The translations under genes were made by a program, and so were the position numbers. From assembly GCF_025962655.1 (NCBI RefSeq), contig NZ_JAGFPE010000003.1, forward strand, positions 434,001 to 498,000: a stretch of DNA of 64,000 nt, in the 5' to 3' direction. A model generated the notes under the pieces. It was not told the origin of the DNA and did no database searches. It worked only from the letters and a program-made list of their open reading frames with translations. Every line of letters begins with the position of its first letter. Position 1 is the first letter of the stretch. Below are positions 20,355-28,534 of the stretch, piece by piece. The DNA is from Candidatus Symbiopectobacterium sp. NZEC151 (GTDB taxonomy: Bacteria > Pseudomonadota > Gammaproteobacteria > Enterobacterales > Enterobacteriaceae).

Positions 20355-20522
20355 ATGAAAAATGCAATCAAATATCTGCTCTTGGCGAGCATATTGAGCC
20401 TTACCGCAGGCGTTAACGCGCACATAGGCAACGATCGGATGTATTTCAACGACCCGGCAACAGGTCCGGACGAGGGCTCAGCAGAGTGGGTACGCTGCCA
20501 GGCTCGCGACGGTTGTCAATAA
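20355..20522 (+). CDS. Small secreted two-cysteine peptide, unknown function
   Basis: This 55-residue product has a classical signal peptide (basic start MKNAIK, hydrophobic core, likely cleavage after Val-Asn-Ala at residue 22). The predicted mature part is about 33 residues, acidic, and holds two Cys near the C-terminus (VRCQARDGC), which could form one disulfide in the periplasm. The ATG at 20355 is preceded by TGGAGATG. I do not recognise the family. It stands alone between dkgA and the GntR regulator. Confidence 0.6.
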   Translation: MKNAIKYLLLASILSLTAGVNAHIGNDRMYFNDPATGPDEGSAEWVRCQARDGCQ

Positions 20523-20573
20523 TCTGACGAGACAGTCAGCCTCAACGGCAATGAGGCTGGCTGAAATACGGCT

Positions 20574-21311
20574 TCAATCCGATATCTGTATTTCGTAGAT
20601 ATCACTGCGACAGTAAATTTCACAATATTCGAGCAAACCATTTTGCCCATTGTAGGTATGCTGGCGATAAAACAGCAGCGGCATGCCTGGCTGAATGTTT
20701 AACAAACGCGCGGTTTCAGCCTGACAGGCAATCGCCTTGATGCGCACCTTCTTTTTCGCCGGGAGAATCCCACGCTCCGCCCAGTATTGATAGAGCGAGT
20801 GCTCCAGAATCTCCGGTGCGGGCAACAGCGCCAGCGGGATCCATGTGGTTTCCAGCGACACAGGTTCACCGTTGATCAACCGCACTCGCCGTAGTTTGGT
20901 CACCCGCTCACCTTTCAAGGCAGGAACGCTGTTAGCAACCTCGTCCGGCAACAGCGTGGTGGTACGCTCCAGCCAGCGATTACCGGCAACACCTCCGGAT
21001 TGCAACACCAGCTTGGTGAACCCGGCTTCTTCGTCATCCAGCGAATAGTCAAGGTGCTGGCTGATACGCGTTCCGACGCCCTGCTGGCGAACAATCAATC
21101 CCTTTTCTTCCAACAACGCCAAAGCGCGAGAGACCGTAACGCGAGAAATGTCCAACTGCTGCGCAATCGCGCGTTCAGCGGGAAAGAATTGCCCTGCCAG
21201 CGCTTTGTTCTGGTTGATGCCTTGCTCCAAAACCATCGCTAATTGCATATAGCGCGGTGCTGTAGAGGGTTGCTCAAGTGTGTGCCTGACCCAACGAAAT
21301 AGCTCCTGCAT
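20574..21311 (-). CDS. GntR-family regulator with UTRA domain (YegW-like)
   Basis: The 245-residue protein has an N-terminal winged helix (PAERAIAQQLDISRVTVSRALALLEEKGLIVRQ split over about residues 43-78) and a C-terminal UTRA ligand domain ending LLEYCEIYCRSDIYEIQI. The ending and general layout resemble E. coli YegW. It is divergent from an NCS1 permease and a YegV-like kinase, so it most likely represses them and senses their substrate or its phosphate. A palindromic site at 21461-21477 lies in the shared intergenic region. Confidence 0.85.
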   Translation of the reverse strand: MQELFRWVRHTLEQPSTAPRYMQLAMVLEQGINQNKALAGQFFPAERAIAQQLDISRVTVSRALALLEEKGLIVRQQGVGTRISQHLDYSLDDEEAGFTKLVLQSGGVAGNRWLERTTTLLPDEVANSVPALKGERVTKLRRVRLINGEPVSLETTWIPLALLPAPEILEHSLYQYWAERGILPAKKKVRIKAIACQAETARLLNIQPGMPLLFYRQHTYNGQNGLLEYCEIYCRSDIYEIQISD

Positions 21312-21460
21312 AGTACGGCCTTATAGTGTTTTTTTGCGCCACGGGTAGCATCCCCCCGACAGGTGTCAGCATGGCAGGGGCACATTACCACGAGACAAGA
21401 CTCAGGACTGGTATTGGTATCTCAATGGCATTTAATTGGACTTGATTTTGTACTGTGGAT

Positions 21461-21477
21461 TGTATACATTAAATACA
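21461..21477. promoter_or_regulatory. Candidate GntR operator overlapping a -10 element
   Basis: TGTATACATTAAATACA contains the perfect palindrome TGTATACA and outer TGTAT/ATACA arms. A -35-like TTGATT lies about 20 bases upstream, so the palindrome would cover the -10 element. This is the kind of arrangement expected for repression by the divergent GntR protein. Confidence 0.4.
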
Positions 21478-21861
21478 GACGTGCCAACACCAGGGGGTCA
21501 TTTAGTTGACCACAAAGTAGCGTCTCACGACACAGATCACAATAATGTCCTTGTTATTTAAGTAGATCGTGCGATGAGAACAGCGCTCAGAGCAGAAAAT
21601 GTGAACTGAGCAGGTATGCCAGCCGTTGTTTCAATGGCATACGAAAGGACTTTTAGCAATACCAGGAAAATACGTAGCAAAAATGTCGTGCAGTGAAGAA
21701 TATCATTAGAAATACAGCCCATTAACATGAAATGGCATAAAGACAACACACAGCAATAAGCAGTACTTAGTGCCAGACACCTTAGGCACATAACAACACC
21801 TTTAACAGTCGTTTTATTTTGTCACTCGGTATCACTCGTTTCACCCACGCATGAACTGAGA

Positions 21862-21904
21862 AAAGGGGCGGTCATTCTATTTTGGCAGCCCCTTTATTTT
21901 TTCC
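21862..21904 (+). terminator. Orphan intrinsic terminator
   Basis: AAAGGGGC (21862-21869) pairs with GCCCCTTT (21888-21895), followed by ATTTTTT. It points to a plus-strand transcript ending here, yet no annotated gene lies upstream on this strand for more than 1.3 kb. Confidence 0.7.
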
Positions 21905-22090
21905 TCACCAGCGCCACGCGCACTCCTCACACCACAGCTCAACAAACGCATTAAATTACTGTCTGTCCTGCCGTTCCGCTGCTATGTTTTAACATCGGAC
22001 TCTCTTCGGCATGGCTGCCGTTATCAATCATCACTGCATGCCTGCCCTTTCCGCCACCCGCTTCATTAAGGCCAACAAGGAGCCGCCGTC

Positions 22091-23491
22091 ATGGGTGAAA
22101 CACAGCAGAATAAGACTTGGCAAGTTGAAAATACAGGAATTGATATTGTTCCTGCTGCGGAGCGCACAGGAAAACCGTTAGAACTGTTCTGGATTTGGTG
22201 TGCTGCGAATATTGGTATTCTTGGCATCGTTTATGGTGCCATTATCGTCTCGTTCGGATTATCGTTTATTCAGTCGCTGCTCGCCGCCATTGTGGGCGTC
22301 GCCAGCTTCGCACTGGTCGGATACACCTCGTTTGCCGGGCAAACAGGCCGCACCGCCACATTGACCTTGTCGCGTGCGGTGTTTGGCCTGAAGGGCAATA
22401 TCGCCCCTACGGCTTTTGGCTGGTTTACCCTGATGGGCTGGGAAGCCGTCAACCTGACCACCGGCACGCTGACGCTGGTAGCCCTGTTTGAAGCCATCGG
22501 TTTTACCAGCAGCCCCACGCTGACCGCCATCTGCCTGATCCTGTTTGGCGGCCTGACCATTGTGGTGAGTATTCTGGGGCAAAACACCCTGATCCTGATG
22601 CAAAGCTGGATCACCAAAATCTTCGGCACCATGACGCTTATCGTCGTCGCGTATATCTTGTTCAACACCCCGTGGGGAGTGGTGCTGGCGATGCCTTCCG
22701 GCAGTTGGCTGACAGGCTTCCTGCCCGCAGTATCCGTGATTGCGGCAGGCACCGGGGTTGGCTGGGCCATCGCCGGGGCGGACTACAGCCGCTATCAAAG
22801 CCCCACGACGACGCGCGGTAGCGTCTTTTTTGCCGTGGTCGGCGGCTCGGCGTTACCGCTCGTTCTGCTGATGCTGGCAGGCATTTTACTGTCCGCCCAG
22901 CTACCGGAGTTAACCAGTTCGGCTAACCCTATCGCGCTTATCGGGACGGTGTTGCCGCCGTGGATGTCAGTGCCCTACCTGCTGACTGCCACGGCGGGTA
23001 TCGTTACTATCGCGGTGCTCAGCCTCTATTCCGCCAGCCTGAACCTGCTGGCTATCGGCGTAAAACTGCGCCAGTCGGTGGCGGTTTCTCTGGATGCCGT
23101 GCTGGTGGTGGGCGTTGCTGTCTACGTCCTGTTTGTCTCGCAGGATTTTCTTTCGCCGTTTATCTCGTTTCTGATCTTTTGTGGTCTGTTTCTCGGCCCG
23201 TGGTCTGCGGTGTTTATTCTGGACTATATCTGCCTGCGCCAGCACCACGGCTACGATAACGATGCGCTGTTTGCCGTCAATGGCAAGAATAGCGGCATAC
23301 GCTGGGTGCCGTTACTGTGCTGGCTGTTGGGCGCGTTTGCCGGGCTGATGGTGACCAGGACTGGCTTTATCGATGGCCCGTGGGCAACCGGTATCTTTGA
23401 AAACTCCAGCCTTGGGCTGTTCCTCTCCTTCGGCGTCAGCGGCGTGACGTATGGCCTCTATGTCATGCTACAGCCCAAGGAGAACCACTAA
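22091..23491 (+). CDS. NCS1-family purine/cytosine-type permease
   Basis: The 466-residue protein has about 12 transmembrane helices and NCS1 features: an N-terminal IDIVPAAERTGKPLELFWIWCAANIGI, FGLKGNIAPTAFGWFTLMGWEAVN, and GWAIAGADYSRY. The family imports cytosine, purines, allantoin, hydantoins or related bases with sodium or protons. The ATG follows AAGGAG. The stop overlaps the start of the kinase gene (TAATG), so the two are translationally coupled. The substrate is probably a nucleobase or nucleoside, given the kinase. Confidence 0.9.
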   Translation: MGETQQNKTWQVENTGIDIVPAAERTGKPLELFWIWCAANIGILGIVYGAIIVSFGLSFIQSLLAAIVGVASFALVGYTSFAGQTGRTATLTLSRAVFGLKGNIAPTAFGWFTLMGWEAVNLTTGTLTLVALFEAIGFTSSPTLTAICLILFGGLTIVVSILGQNTLILMQSWITKIFGTMTLIVVAYILFNTPWGVVLAMPSGSWLTGFLPAVSVIAAGTGVGWAIAGADYSRYQSPTTTRGSVFFAVVGGSALPLVLLMLAGILLSAQLPELTSSANPIALIGTVLPPWMSVPYLLTATAGIVTIAVLSLYSASLNLLAIGVKLRQSVAVSLDAVLVVGVAVYVLFVSQDFLSPFISFLIFCGLFLGPWSAVFILDYICLRQHHGYDNDALFAVNGKNSGIRWVPLLCWLLGAFAGLMVTRTGFIDGPWATGIFENSSLGLFLSFGVSGVTYGLYVMLQPKENH

Positions 23492-24444
23492 TGCATGAAG
23501 AGAAAACGCTCCAACCCGTGCTGGTGATCGGCGGTGCTTGCGGCGATATGCTGCTGGGCGTTCCACGCATGCCGCTCAGTGGCGAAGACGTGGAAGCCAA
23601 AGACAACGGGCTGCAAATCGGCGGTTGTGCCTTTAACGTAGCGCGCGCACTCACCCGCCTTGGCGCGTCGGTGCTCAACGGCATGCCGGTGGGCAACGGC
23701 ACCTGGGGTAATGCGGTGGAAACCGCCATGAAAGCACTGCATCTGCCGGTGCTGATGCGCCATACCGATATGGACAATGGCTGGTGCTTGGCGCTGGCGG
23801 AGCCGGGCGGCGAACGCACGTTTATCAGTATCACTGGCTGTGAGGCCCACATCACCACTTCCATGCTGCACCACCTGCAACCCACCGCCGATACGCTGAT
23901 TTATGTGAATGGCTACGAGTTGTTTGGTACTGGCGGTGCCGCCCTGCGCGCCTGGGTTCTGGCGCAACCCCAGCAAAAGCTGATCGATTTCGGCCCTCGC
24001 TTACCGGGTATCCCGCCCGGCTTTATCACTGCGCTGTTTGGCAGTCGCACGCTATTGACGCTAAACCGTGACGAGGCGCGGCACCTGCTGGGCGAAGGCG
24101 ATATCATCGCGCTGGCACAGCAGTACGCCGCGCGCAGCGGACTCACGTTAATTTGTCGACTGGATAAGGAAGGGGCATGGATTTGCCCACCGGACGCCGC
24201 GCCGCAAGCCGTGGCGCCGTATCCGGTCACAGTGGTAGACAGCATTGGTGCGGGCGATGCGCACTGTAGCGGGTTGCTGGCGGGCCTTTCTGCGGGCTGG
24301 CCGCTGACGCAGGCGGTCGATTTGGCTAATCGCGTTGCCGCCTGCATGGTTGCCGTTCAAGGCTCGTCACAGCCTCCCGACTGGAATACGCTAGACGACT
24401 ATTTCCCCGACGCCGCTCCGCTGCCCGCCTTCCCCACGCGCTAA
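23491..24444 (+). CDS. PfkB-family kinase (YegV-like)
   Basis: The 317-residue ribokinase-fold enzyme has the N-terminal di-Gly block QIGGCAFNVARALTRLG and the C-terminal signature DSIGAGDAHCSG with the catalytic base Asp at residue 256. Segments DNGWCLALAEPGGERTFIS and LIDFGPRLPGIP closely resemble E. coli YegV, whose substrate is not known. PfkB kinases next to base/nucleoside permeases often phosphorylate nucleosides or pseudouridine-like compounds. The four-base TAATG overlap couples it to the permease. Confidence 0.87.
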   Translation: MHEEKTLQPVLVIGGACGDMLLGVPRMPLSGEDVEAKDNGLQIGGCAFNVARALTRLGASVLNGMPVGNGTWGNAVETAMKALHLPVLMRHTDMDNGWCLALAEPGGERTFISITGCEAHITTSMLHHLQPTADTLIYVNGYELFGTGGAALRAWVLAQPQQKLIDFGPRLPGIPPGFITALFGSRTLLTLNRDEARHLLGEGDIIALAQQYAARSGLTLICRLDKEGAWICPPDAAPQAVAPYPVTVVDSIGAGDAHCSGLLAGLSAGWPLTQAVDLANRVAACMVAVQGSSQPPDWNTLDDYFPDAAPLPAFPTR

Positions 24445-24457
24445 GCCGCCAGCACGC

Positions 24458-25351
24458 TTATTCGGTACGCCCCGTTTGGGGCGTACCGCGGCTGGCGCGC
24501 CGAAACAGGGTCAGCAGAGTTTTCACCTGTTCATCCAGCGGTGCCAACGCCCGCCGGACAATCAGGTGCAGCGGCGTGGCACGGCGCGTGCCGTGCCCTA
24601 ACGCCAGCGTTTTTAACATGCCCGACGCCAGCGGTGCGGTAATCCACTCTTCCGGTAACCAGCCATAACCGACCTGATGCATCACCGCTTCAATCGCCGA
24701 TTCGACGGTGGAGAACGTCCAATATTCAGTGGCCGCCGTTACCGCCAAGGGCATGCTGTTTTCACGGGAAGCGATCCGCACCAGCGGATAGCGCAACAGC
24801 GTCTCTTCACGTAACGGCGCAGGCAGTTGATGCAACGGGTGATCGCGGTGCGCCACGGCAACAAAATCGATGTTCATCAGCCATTCTCCCCGTCCCATCA
24901 TGTCTTCACGCCGCGTCAGTACCGCCACATCGGCATCAACGTCCCAGGATTGGTTCTCCAGTATCTCCGTCAGGTGGAGGTGAGTATCAGGGTGCAACTG
25001 CTGAAATTCACGCAAGATGGCAAACAGCGTCTCGCGGGGAAATACGTTATCGACCACCAGATCAAGACGCGTGCGCACCCCCTTTTTCAGCGTGGCCGCC
25101 TGCGTTTCCACATAATGAAAGGCATTGAGCAGCGGCCTGACCTGCGCCAGCAGCAGCGCGCCGGCAGGGGTTATCTCTGCTTTACGTCCTTTAGCCTCCA
25201 GCAATGCCACGCCGAGGCGCTCCTGAAGCAGCGCCAGATTGTAGCTTACCGAAGACTGGCTGCGATGCGTTGCCTGTGCCGCACGCGCAAAGCTGCCCAG
25301 CTCAATCACTTTATCCAGCAAGAACCATTGTTCCAGCGTTGTCTTGTGCAT
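24458..25351 (-). CDS. LysR-family regulator, likely controls padC
   Basis: The 297-residue protein begins MHKTTLEQWFLLDKVIELGSFARAAQATHRSQSSVSYNL, a LysR-type winged helix-turn-helix, followed by a two-lobe effector domain. The ATG at 25351 is preferred to a TTG at 25357. It is divergent from the phenolic acid decarboxylase gene with a T-N11-A palindrome between them. In enterobacteria, LysR-type regulators next to padC respond to hydroxycinnamic acids; that role is inferred here. Confidence 0.85.
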   Translation of the reverse strand: MHKTTLEQWFLLDKVIELGSFARAAQATHRSQSSVSYNLALLQERLGVALLEAKGRKAEITPAGALLLAQVRPLLNAFHYVETQAATLKKGVRTRLDLVVDNVFPRETLFAILREFQQLHPDTHLHLTEILENQSWDVDADVAVLTRREDMMGRGEWLMNIDFVAVAHRDHPLHQLPAPLREETLLRYPLVRIASRENSMPLAVTAATEYWTFSTVESAIEAVMHQVGYGWLPEEWITAPLASGMLKTLALGHGTRRATPLHLIVRRALAPLDEQVKTLLTLFRRASRGTPQTGRTE

Positions 25352-25356
25352 AATCA

Positions 25357-25380
25357 ATCTACATTTTAGATGAATTAGAT
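25357..25380. promoter_or_regulatory. Candidate LysR operator between regulator and padC
   Basis: ATCTA-CATTT-TAGAT (25357-25371) is a 15-bp inverted repeat with the T-N11-A layout of LysR sites, and a further TAGAT half-site follows at 25376-25380. It lies next to the LysR start and about 75 bases upstream of padC. Confidence 0.5.
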
Positions 25381-25452
25381 GGAAAATCAGCGTTATTAAT
25401 TCATACAGTGACGCAATATGATCCTGACATCAAGAACAAAAGGAGCAGGACC

Positions 25453-25959
25453 ATGAGTACATTTGATAAGCACGATCTCAGCGATTTTGTCGGCAAACAT
25501 CTGGTTTATACCTACGATAATGGCTGGAACTATGAGATTTACGTGAAGAACGACCACACCTTGGATTACCGCATTCACAGCGGCATCGTCGCTAACCGTT
25601 GGGTCAAGGATCAGTTTGCCCACATCGTTCGCGTTGCCCACAGCGTCTATAAAATTTCCTGGACGGAACCGACCGGCACCGATGTCAGCCTGATCGTGAA
25701 TCTGGGCGATCGCCTGTTCCACGGCACCATCTTCTTCCCCCGTTGGGTTATCAACGATCCGCAAAAAACCGTGTGCTTCCAAAACGATCATATCCCTACC
25801 ATGGAAGCCTACCGCGCTGCGGGCCCGGCCTACCCAACGGAAGTGATCGACGAGTTTGCCACCATTACCTTTGTGCGTGATTGCGGCACCGATAACGAGA
25901 GCGTGATCGCTTGCCCGGCCAGCGAACTGCCCGCCAATTTTCCTGATAATCTGAAGTAA
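25453..25959 (+). CDS. padC: Phenolic acid decarboxylase
   Basis: PadC removes CO2 from p-coumaric, ferulic and caffeic acids to give vinyl phenols without a cofactor, detoxifying plant phenolics. The 168-residue lipocalin-like protein has the family blocks GKHLVYTYDNGWNYEIYVKND, DYRIHSGIVANRWVKDQ and YKISWTEPTGTDVSL, which include the Tyr, Arg and Glu residues of the known active site. The ATG at 25453 follows AGGAGCAGGACC. A secreted esterase follows after 28 bases, suggesting one operon. Confidence 0.95.
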   Translation: MSTFDKHDLSDFVGKHLVYTYDNGWNYEIYVKNDHTLDYRIHSGIVANRWVKDQFAHIVRVAHSVYKISWTEPTGTDVSLIVNLGDRLFHGTIFFPRWVINDPQKTVCFQNDHIPTMEAYRAAGPAYPTEVIDEFATITFVRDCGTDNESVIACPASELPANFPDNLK

Positions 25960-25987
25960 CCGATACCGTAGTACTCTAAGGAACGTC

Positions 25988-27022
25988 ATGAAAATAAAAC
26001 AGATTGCCTTGATTGGCGCGATGGTGGCAGGCATTGCCGCCACATCCGCCTACGCTGCCCCACAGCAACTCCCCGGCTACACACCCGGAGCTGAGGTCAT
26101 TCAGATTGCCGCTACCCGCGGACAAATTGATACCATCAGCAATGTGATCTACAGCCAGATCAAAGGCCCACGTGCGGTACGTCAGTTAAGGATGTCATTC
26201 CTCATCCCACGGACTGCCGCACCAAAACCGGCGATTGTCTATTTCCCCGGCGGTGGTTTTACCTCTGCCGATCATGAGAAATTTATCGAAATGCGCATGG
26301 CGCTTGCCCAGGCAGGCTTTGTGGTTGCCGCCGCAGAATATCGCACCGTGCCAGACACCTTTCCTGCACCGGTACAAGACGGTAAAGCCGCCGTGCGTTA
26401 CCTGCGCGAACACGCCGCAGAATATGGCATCGATCCACAACGCATCGGCGTATTGGGCGACTCCGCTGGCGGCTATCTGGCGCAAATGCTGGGCGTAACC
26501 AACGGTGAAAAATCCTTCGATAAAGGGGATTATCTCAACCAATCCTCTGATGTACAGGCCGTGGTCACCCTCTATGGGCTCTCCAATCTGCTCAATATTG
26601 GTGCTGGCTTCCCGGAGAATATTCAGGAGGTGCACCGTTCGCCAGCCTCGACAGAAGCGCTGCTGGTGCATGGTGCGGCCTTCCGCGATTTCCCCGGTGC
26701 AGCTATCGGCAAGGATGAGAAGAAAGCCCTCAACGCCAGCCCAATGGGGCACATTAACGGCAAAAAACCGCCGTTCCTGATCCTGCACGGCAGCGCGGAT
26801 ACGCTGGTTTCCCCGGTACAAAGTGCTCAGTTGTTTAAGGCATTAAAGCAGGGCGGAAATCCGGCAGAGTATGTGTTACTGGAAGGGGCGAATCACGGCG
26901 ATTTGCCGTGGTATCAAGAGCCGCTGATTCATCGCGTGGTGGAGTGGTTCAAACTGACGCTGAAGGTTTCTGCTGCCACACCTGCCGTAGCAACACCAAG
27001 TAACCCAAACGCCAATCTGTAA
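25988..27022 (+). CDS. Secreted alpha/beta-hydrolase (carboxylesterase, feruloyl-esterase candidate)
   Basis: The 344-residue product has a signal peptide (cleavage near Ala-Tyr-Ala, residue 23) and a BD-FAE/carboxylesterase fold. Seen: the oxyanion motif PGGGF, nucleophile Ser159 in GDSAGG, Asp271 in HGSADTLVSP and His303 in ANHGD, a complete catalytic triad. It is 28 bases downstream of padC. Context suggests that it frees hydroxycinnamates from esters in the periplasm or outside, feeding PadC. The substrate is inferred; a general acyl esterase is also possible. Confidence 0.82.
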   Translation: MKIKQIALIGAMVAGIAATSAYAAPQQLPGYTPGAEVIQIAATRGQIDTISNVIYSQIKGPRAVRQLRMSFLIPRTAAPKPAIVYFPGGGFTSADHEKFIEMRMALAQAGFVVAAAEYRTVPDTFPAPVQDGKAAVRYLREHAAEYGIDPQRIGVLGDSAGGYLAQMLGVTNGEKSFDKGDYLNQSSDVQAVVTLYGLSNLLNIGAGFPENIQEVHRSPASTEALLVHGAAFRDFPGAAIGKDEKKALNASPMGHINGKKPPFLILHGSADTLVSPVQSAQLFKALKQGGNPAEYVLLEGANHGDLPWYQEPLIHRVVEWFKLTLKVSAATPAVATPSNPNANL

Positions 27023-27064
27023 TGTGAAGCGTAAAGGGGGCCTACGCCCCCTTATAGGGCCGTT

Positions 27065-28471
27065 TTACTGCACCACCAGCTGTGCGGTGGAACCACGATC
27101 CGCCATCTCCAGCGTGTGGCTGTAGTAGAGGAATGGGAATGACGCCGATGACGATTGGGTGAAATAAACCAACAGTTCAGCGTCGCCATCCACCCACACC
27201 GTGTCTTTCCAGCCGCTCTGATCGGCAGCAGGAGCCGCGCCGTTAATGCTGCGCACCAGAAACATCGCCCCCTGAATATGGAACGGCTGCGGTGAATCGG
27301 CGTGAACGATCCAGCGTTCACAGCGCCCTTCCTGCGTCTGTACATCCGTGCGCGTCATATCCCACATCGCACCGTTAATCCCCGGCAGGCTATCGCCCAA
27401 ACGGAACTCTCGCGTGCGGCTGATATTCGCGGGCAGCACAATATCCGTCAGCAAGCGGGCGGGAAGATTATTGGTCACCAGTGGCAACAGGCCGGTGGGT
27501 TTTAAGGTCAGAATTTGCGTTGATACCAGGATGCTGGAGGGCTCAAACAAGCCGCGCAGACGTTCCATCAGGGTAGCCGCGTCGCCCGCCGTCAAGGTCA
27601 CTTCACCGCCCTGAGACATATCAATCAGAATTTCACGGCGTTCACCCGGCGCGAGTGAAATCTGATTCAACGCCAGCGGTAGAGGTAAAAAGCCCAAATC
27701 GCTGGCGATAAGGTACATCGGGCGACCGTCGCTCAGACGCATCACGTAACGGCGCGCATTCGACGCGTTCAGCAAACGCAAGCGCACCCAACCGCGTGAG
27801 ACTTCAACAAACGGTTCTTGCACGCCGTTCACCAGCAGCGTATCGCCGACGAAGCCCCCGCTGCTGGGCGGGTTGTAGACCGGCACGCCAAAGTTATCCA
27901 GGCGTTTGTCCTGAATAATCAGCGGAAAATCATCCACGCCGTAGTGATTGGGAATCGGCAGGCTCTTGCTGGTGCTGTCTTCCACCAGCCAAAGTCCGGC
28001 CAGCCCCTGATAAACGTGCGGTGCCATACGATTCGGCGTATTGGCGTGATACCAGCAGGTCGCCGCCGCCTGCCGAATCGGCAGCACGGGGGCCCAGTCG
28101 GTGCCCGGAGAGATCATGCGCCCGGCACCGCCCATCAACGGACCCGGCACCTGCAAGCCACTGACCGTCATGGAAACCGGCTCATTCAAGCGGTTGCCGT
28201 AGATCAGTTTAACGTCATCGCCGCTGAACACTTTTACTGTCGGGCCGAGGTAGCGTCCGTTGACGCCCCACACGGAGGTCTTACGGTCGCCGGAAAACGA
28301 CCAATGAGCACGCTGCATGGTCAAAAAAACGGGCTGCCCGCGACGGGACTCCAGCAGGGGCGGAATAGGTAGCGCATTTTGCTTACCCTTTGCCAGCGCC
28401 GTCGCAGGTAGCCCGCCCGCACACACCATAAGCCCCGATGCCTGAATAAACTGGCGGCGGCTAAGTGACAT
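27065..28471 (-). CDS. ftsP: Cell division protein FtsP (SufI)
   Basis: FtsP/SufI is a Tat-exported, multicopper-oxidase-like periplasmic protein that stabilises the divisome under stress and has lost the copper centres. The 468-residue protein starts with a twin-arginine signal SRRQFIQASG and has three cupredoxin domains. Copper-ligand His clusters typical of true oxidases are sparse: WYHAN is present, but the C-terminal HCH-type motif is not, as in E. coli SufI. The gene order parC-plsC-ftsP matches E. coli. Fifteen bases upstream of its ATG is a GGAG site. Confidence 0.93.
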   Translation of the reverse strand: MSLSRRQFIQASGLMVCAGGLPATALAKGKQNALPIPPLLESRRGQPVFLTMQRAHWSFSGDRKTSVWGVNGRYLGPTVKVFSGDDVKLIYGNRLNEPVSMTVSGLQVPGPLMGGAGRMISPGTDWAPVLPIRQAAATCWYHANTPNRMAPHVYQGLAGLWLVEDSTSKSLPIPNHYGVDDFPLIIQDKRLDNFGVPVYNPPSSGGFVGDTLLVNGVQEPFVEVSRGWVRLRLLNASNARRYVMRLSDGRPMYLIASDLGFLPLPLALNQISLAPGERREILIDMSQGGEVTLTAGDAATLMERLRGLFEPSSILVSTQILTLKPTGLLPLVTNNLPARLLTDIVLPANISRTREFRLGDSLPGINGAMWDMTRTDVQTQEGRCERWIVHADSPQPFHIQGAMFLVRSINGAAPAADQSGWKDTVWVDGDAELLVYFTQSSSASFPFLYYSHTLEMADRGSTAQLVVQ

Positions 28472-28534
28472 AAAAACTCCGTAATCTTGCTAACCAACCG
28501 TGTACGCCCGCCAACGCAGAGGACGTAAAAAACG

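Larger units (their letters stand above)
21312..22090. other. Long AT-rich intergenic region with unexplained transcript-like signals
   Basis: This gap of about 780 bases separates the GntR gene and the permease. It holds a candidate operator (21461-21477), a perfect 8-base hairpin GTATGCCA/TGGCATAC (21614-21621 with 21635-21642), and an intrinsic terminator (21862-21904). No open reading frame with a ribosome site explains the terminator. The stretch from about 21480 to 21904 could be a small RNA gene or a decayed gene. Confidence 0.4.

Noticed and set aside
21558..21791. 78-codon open frame on the minus strand in the GntR-permease gap
   Set aside because: No ribosome site, low-complexity hydrophobic composition, and it lies antisense to a hairpin and orphan terminator. 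Kept only as part of the intergenic note.
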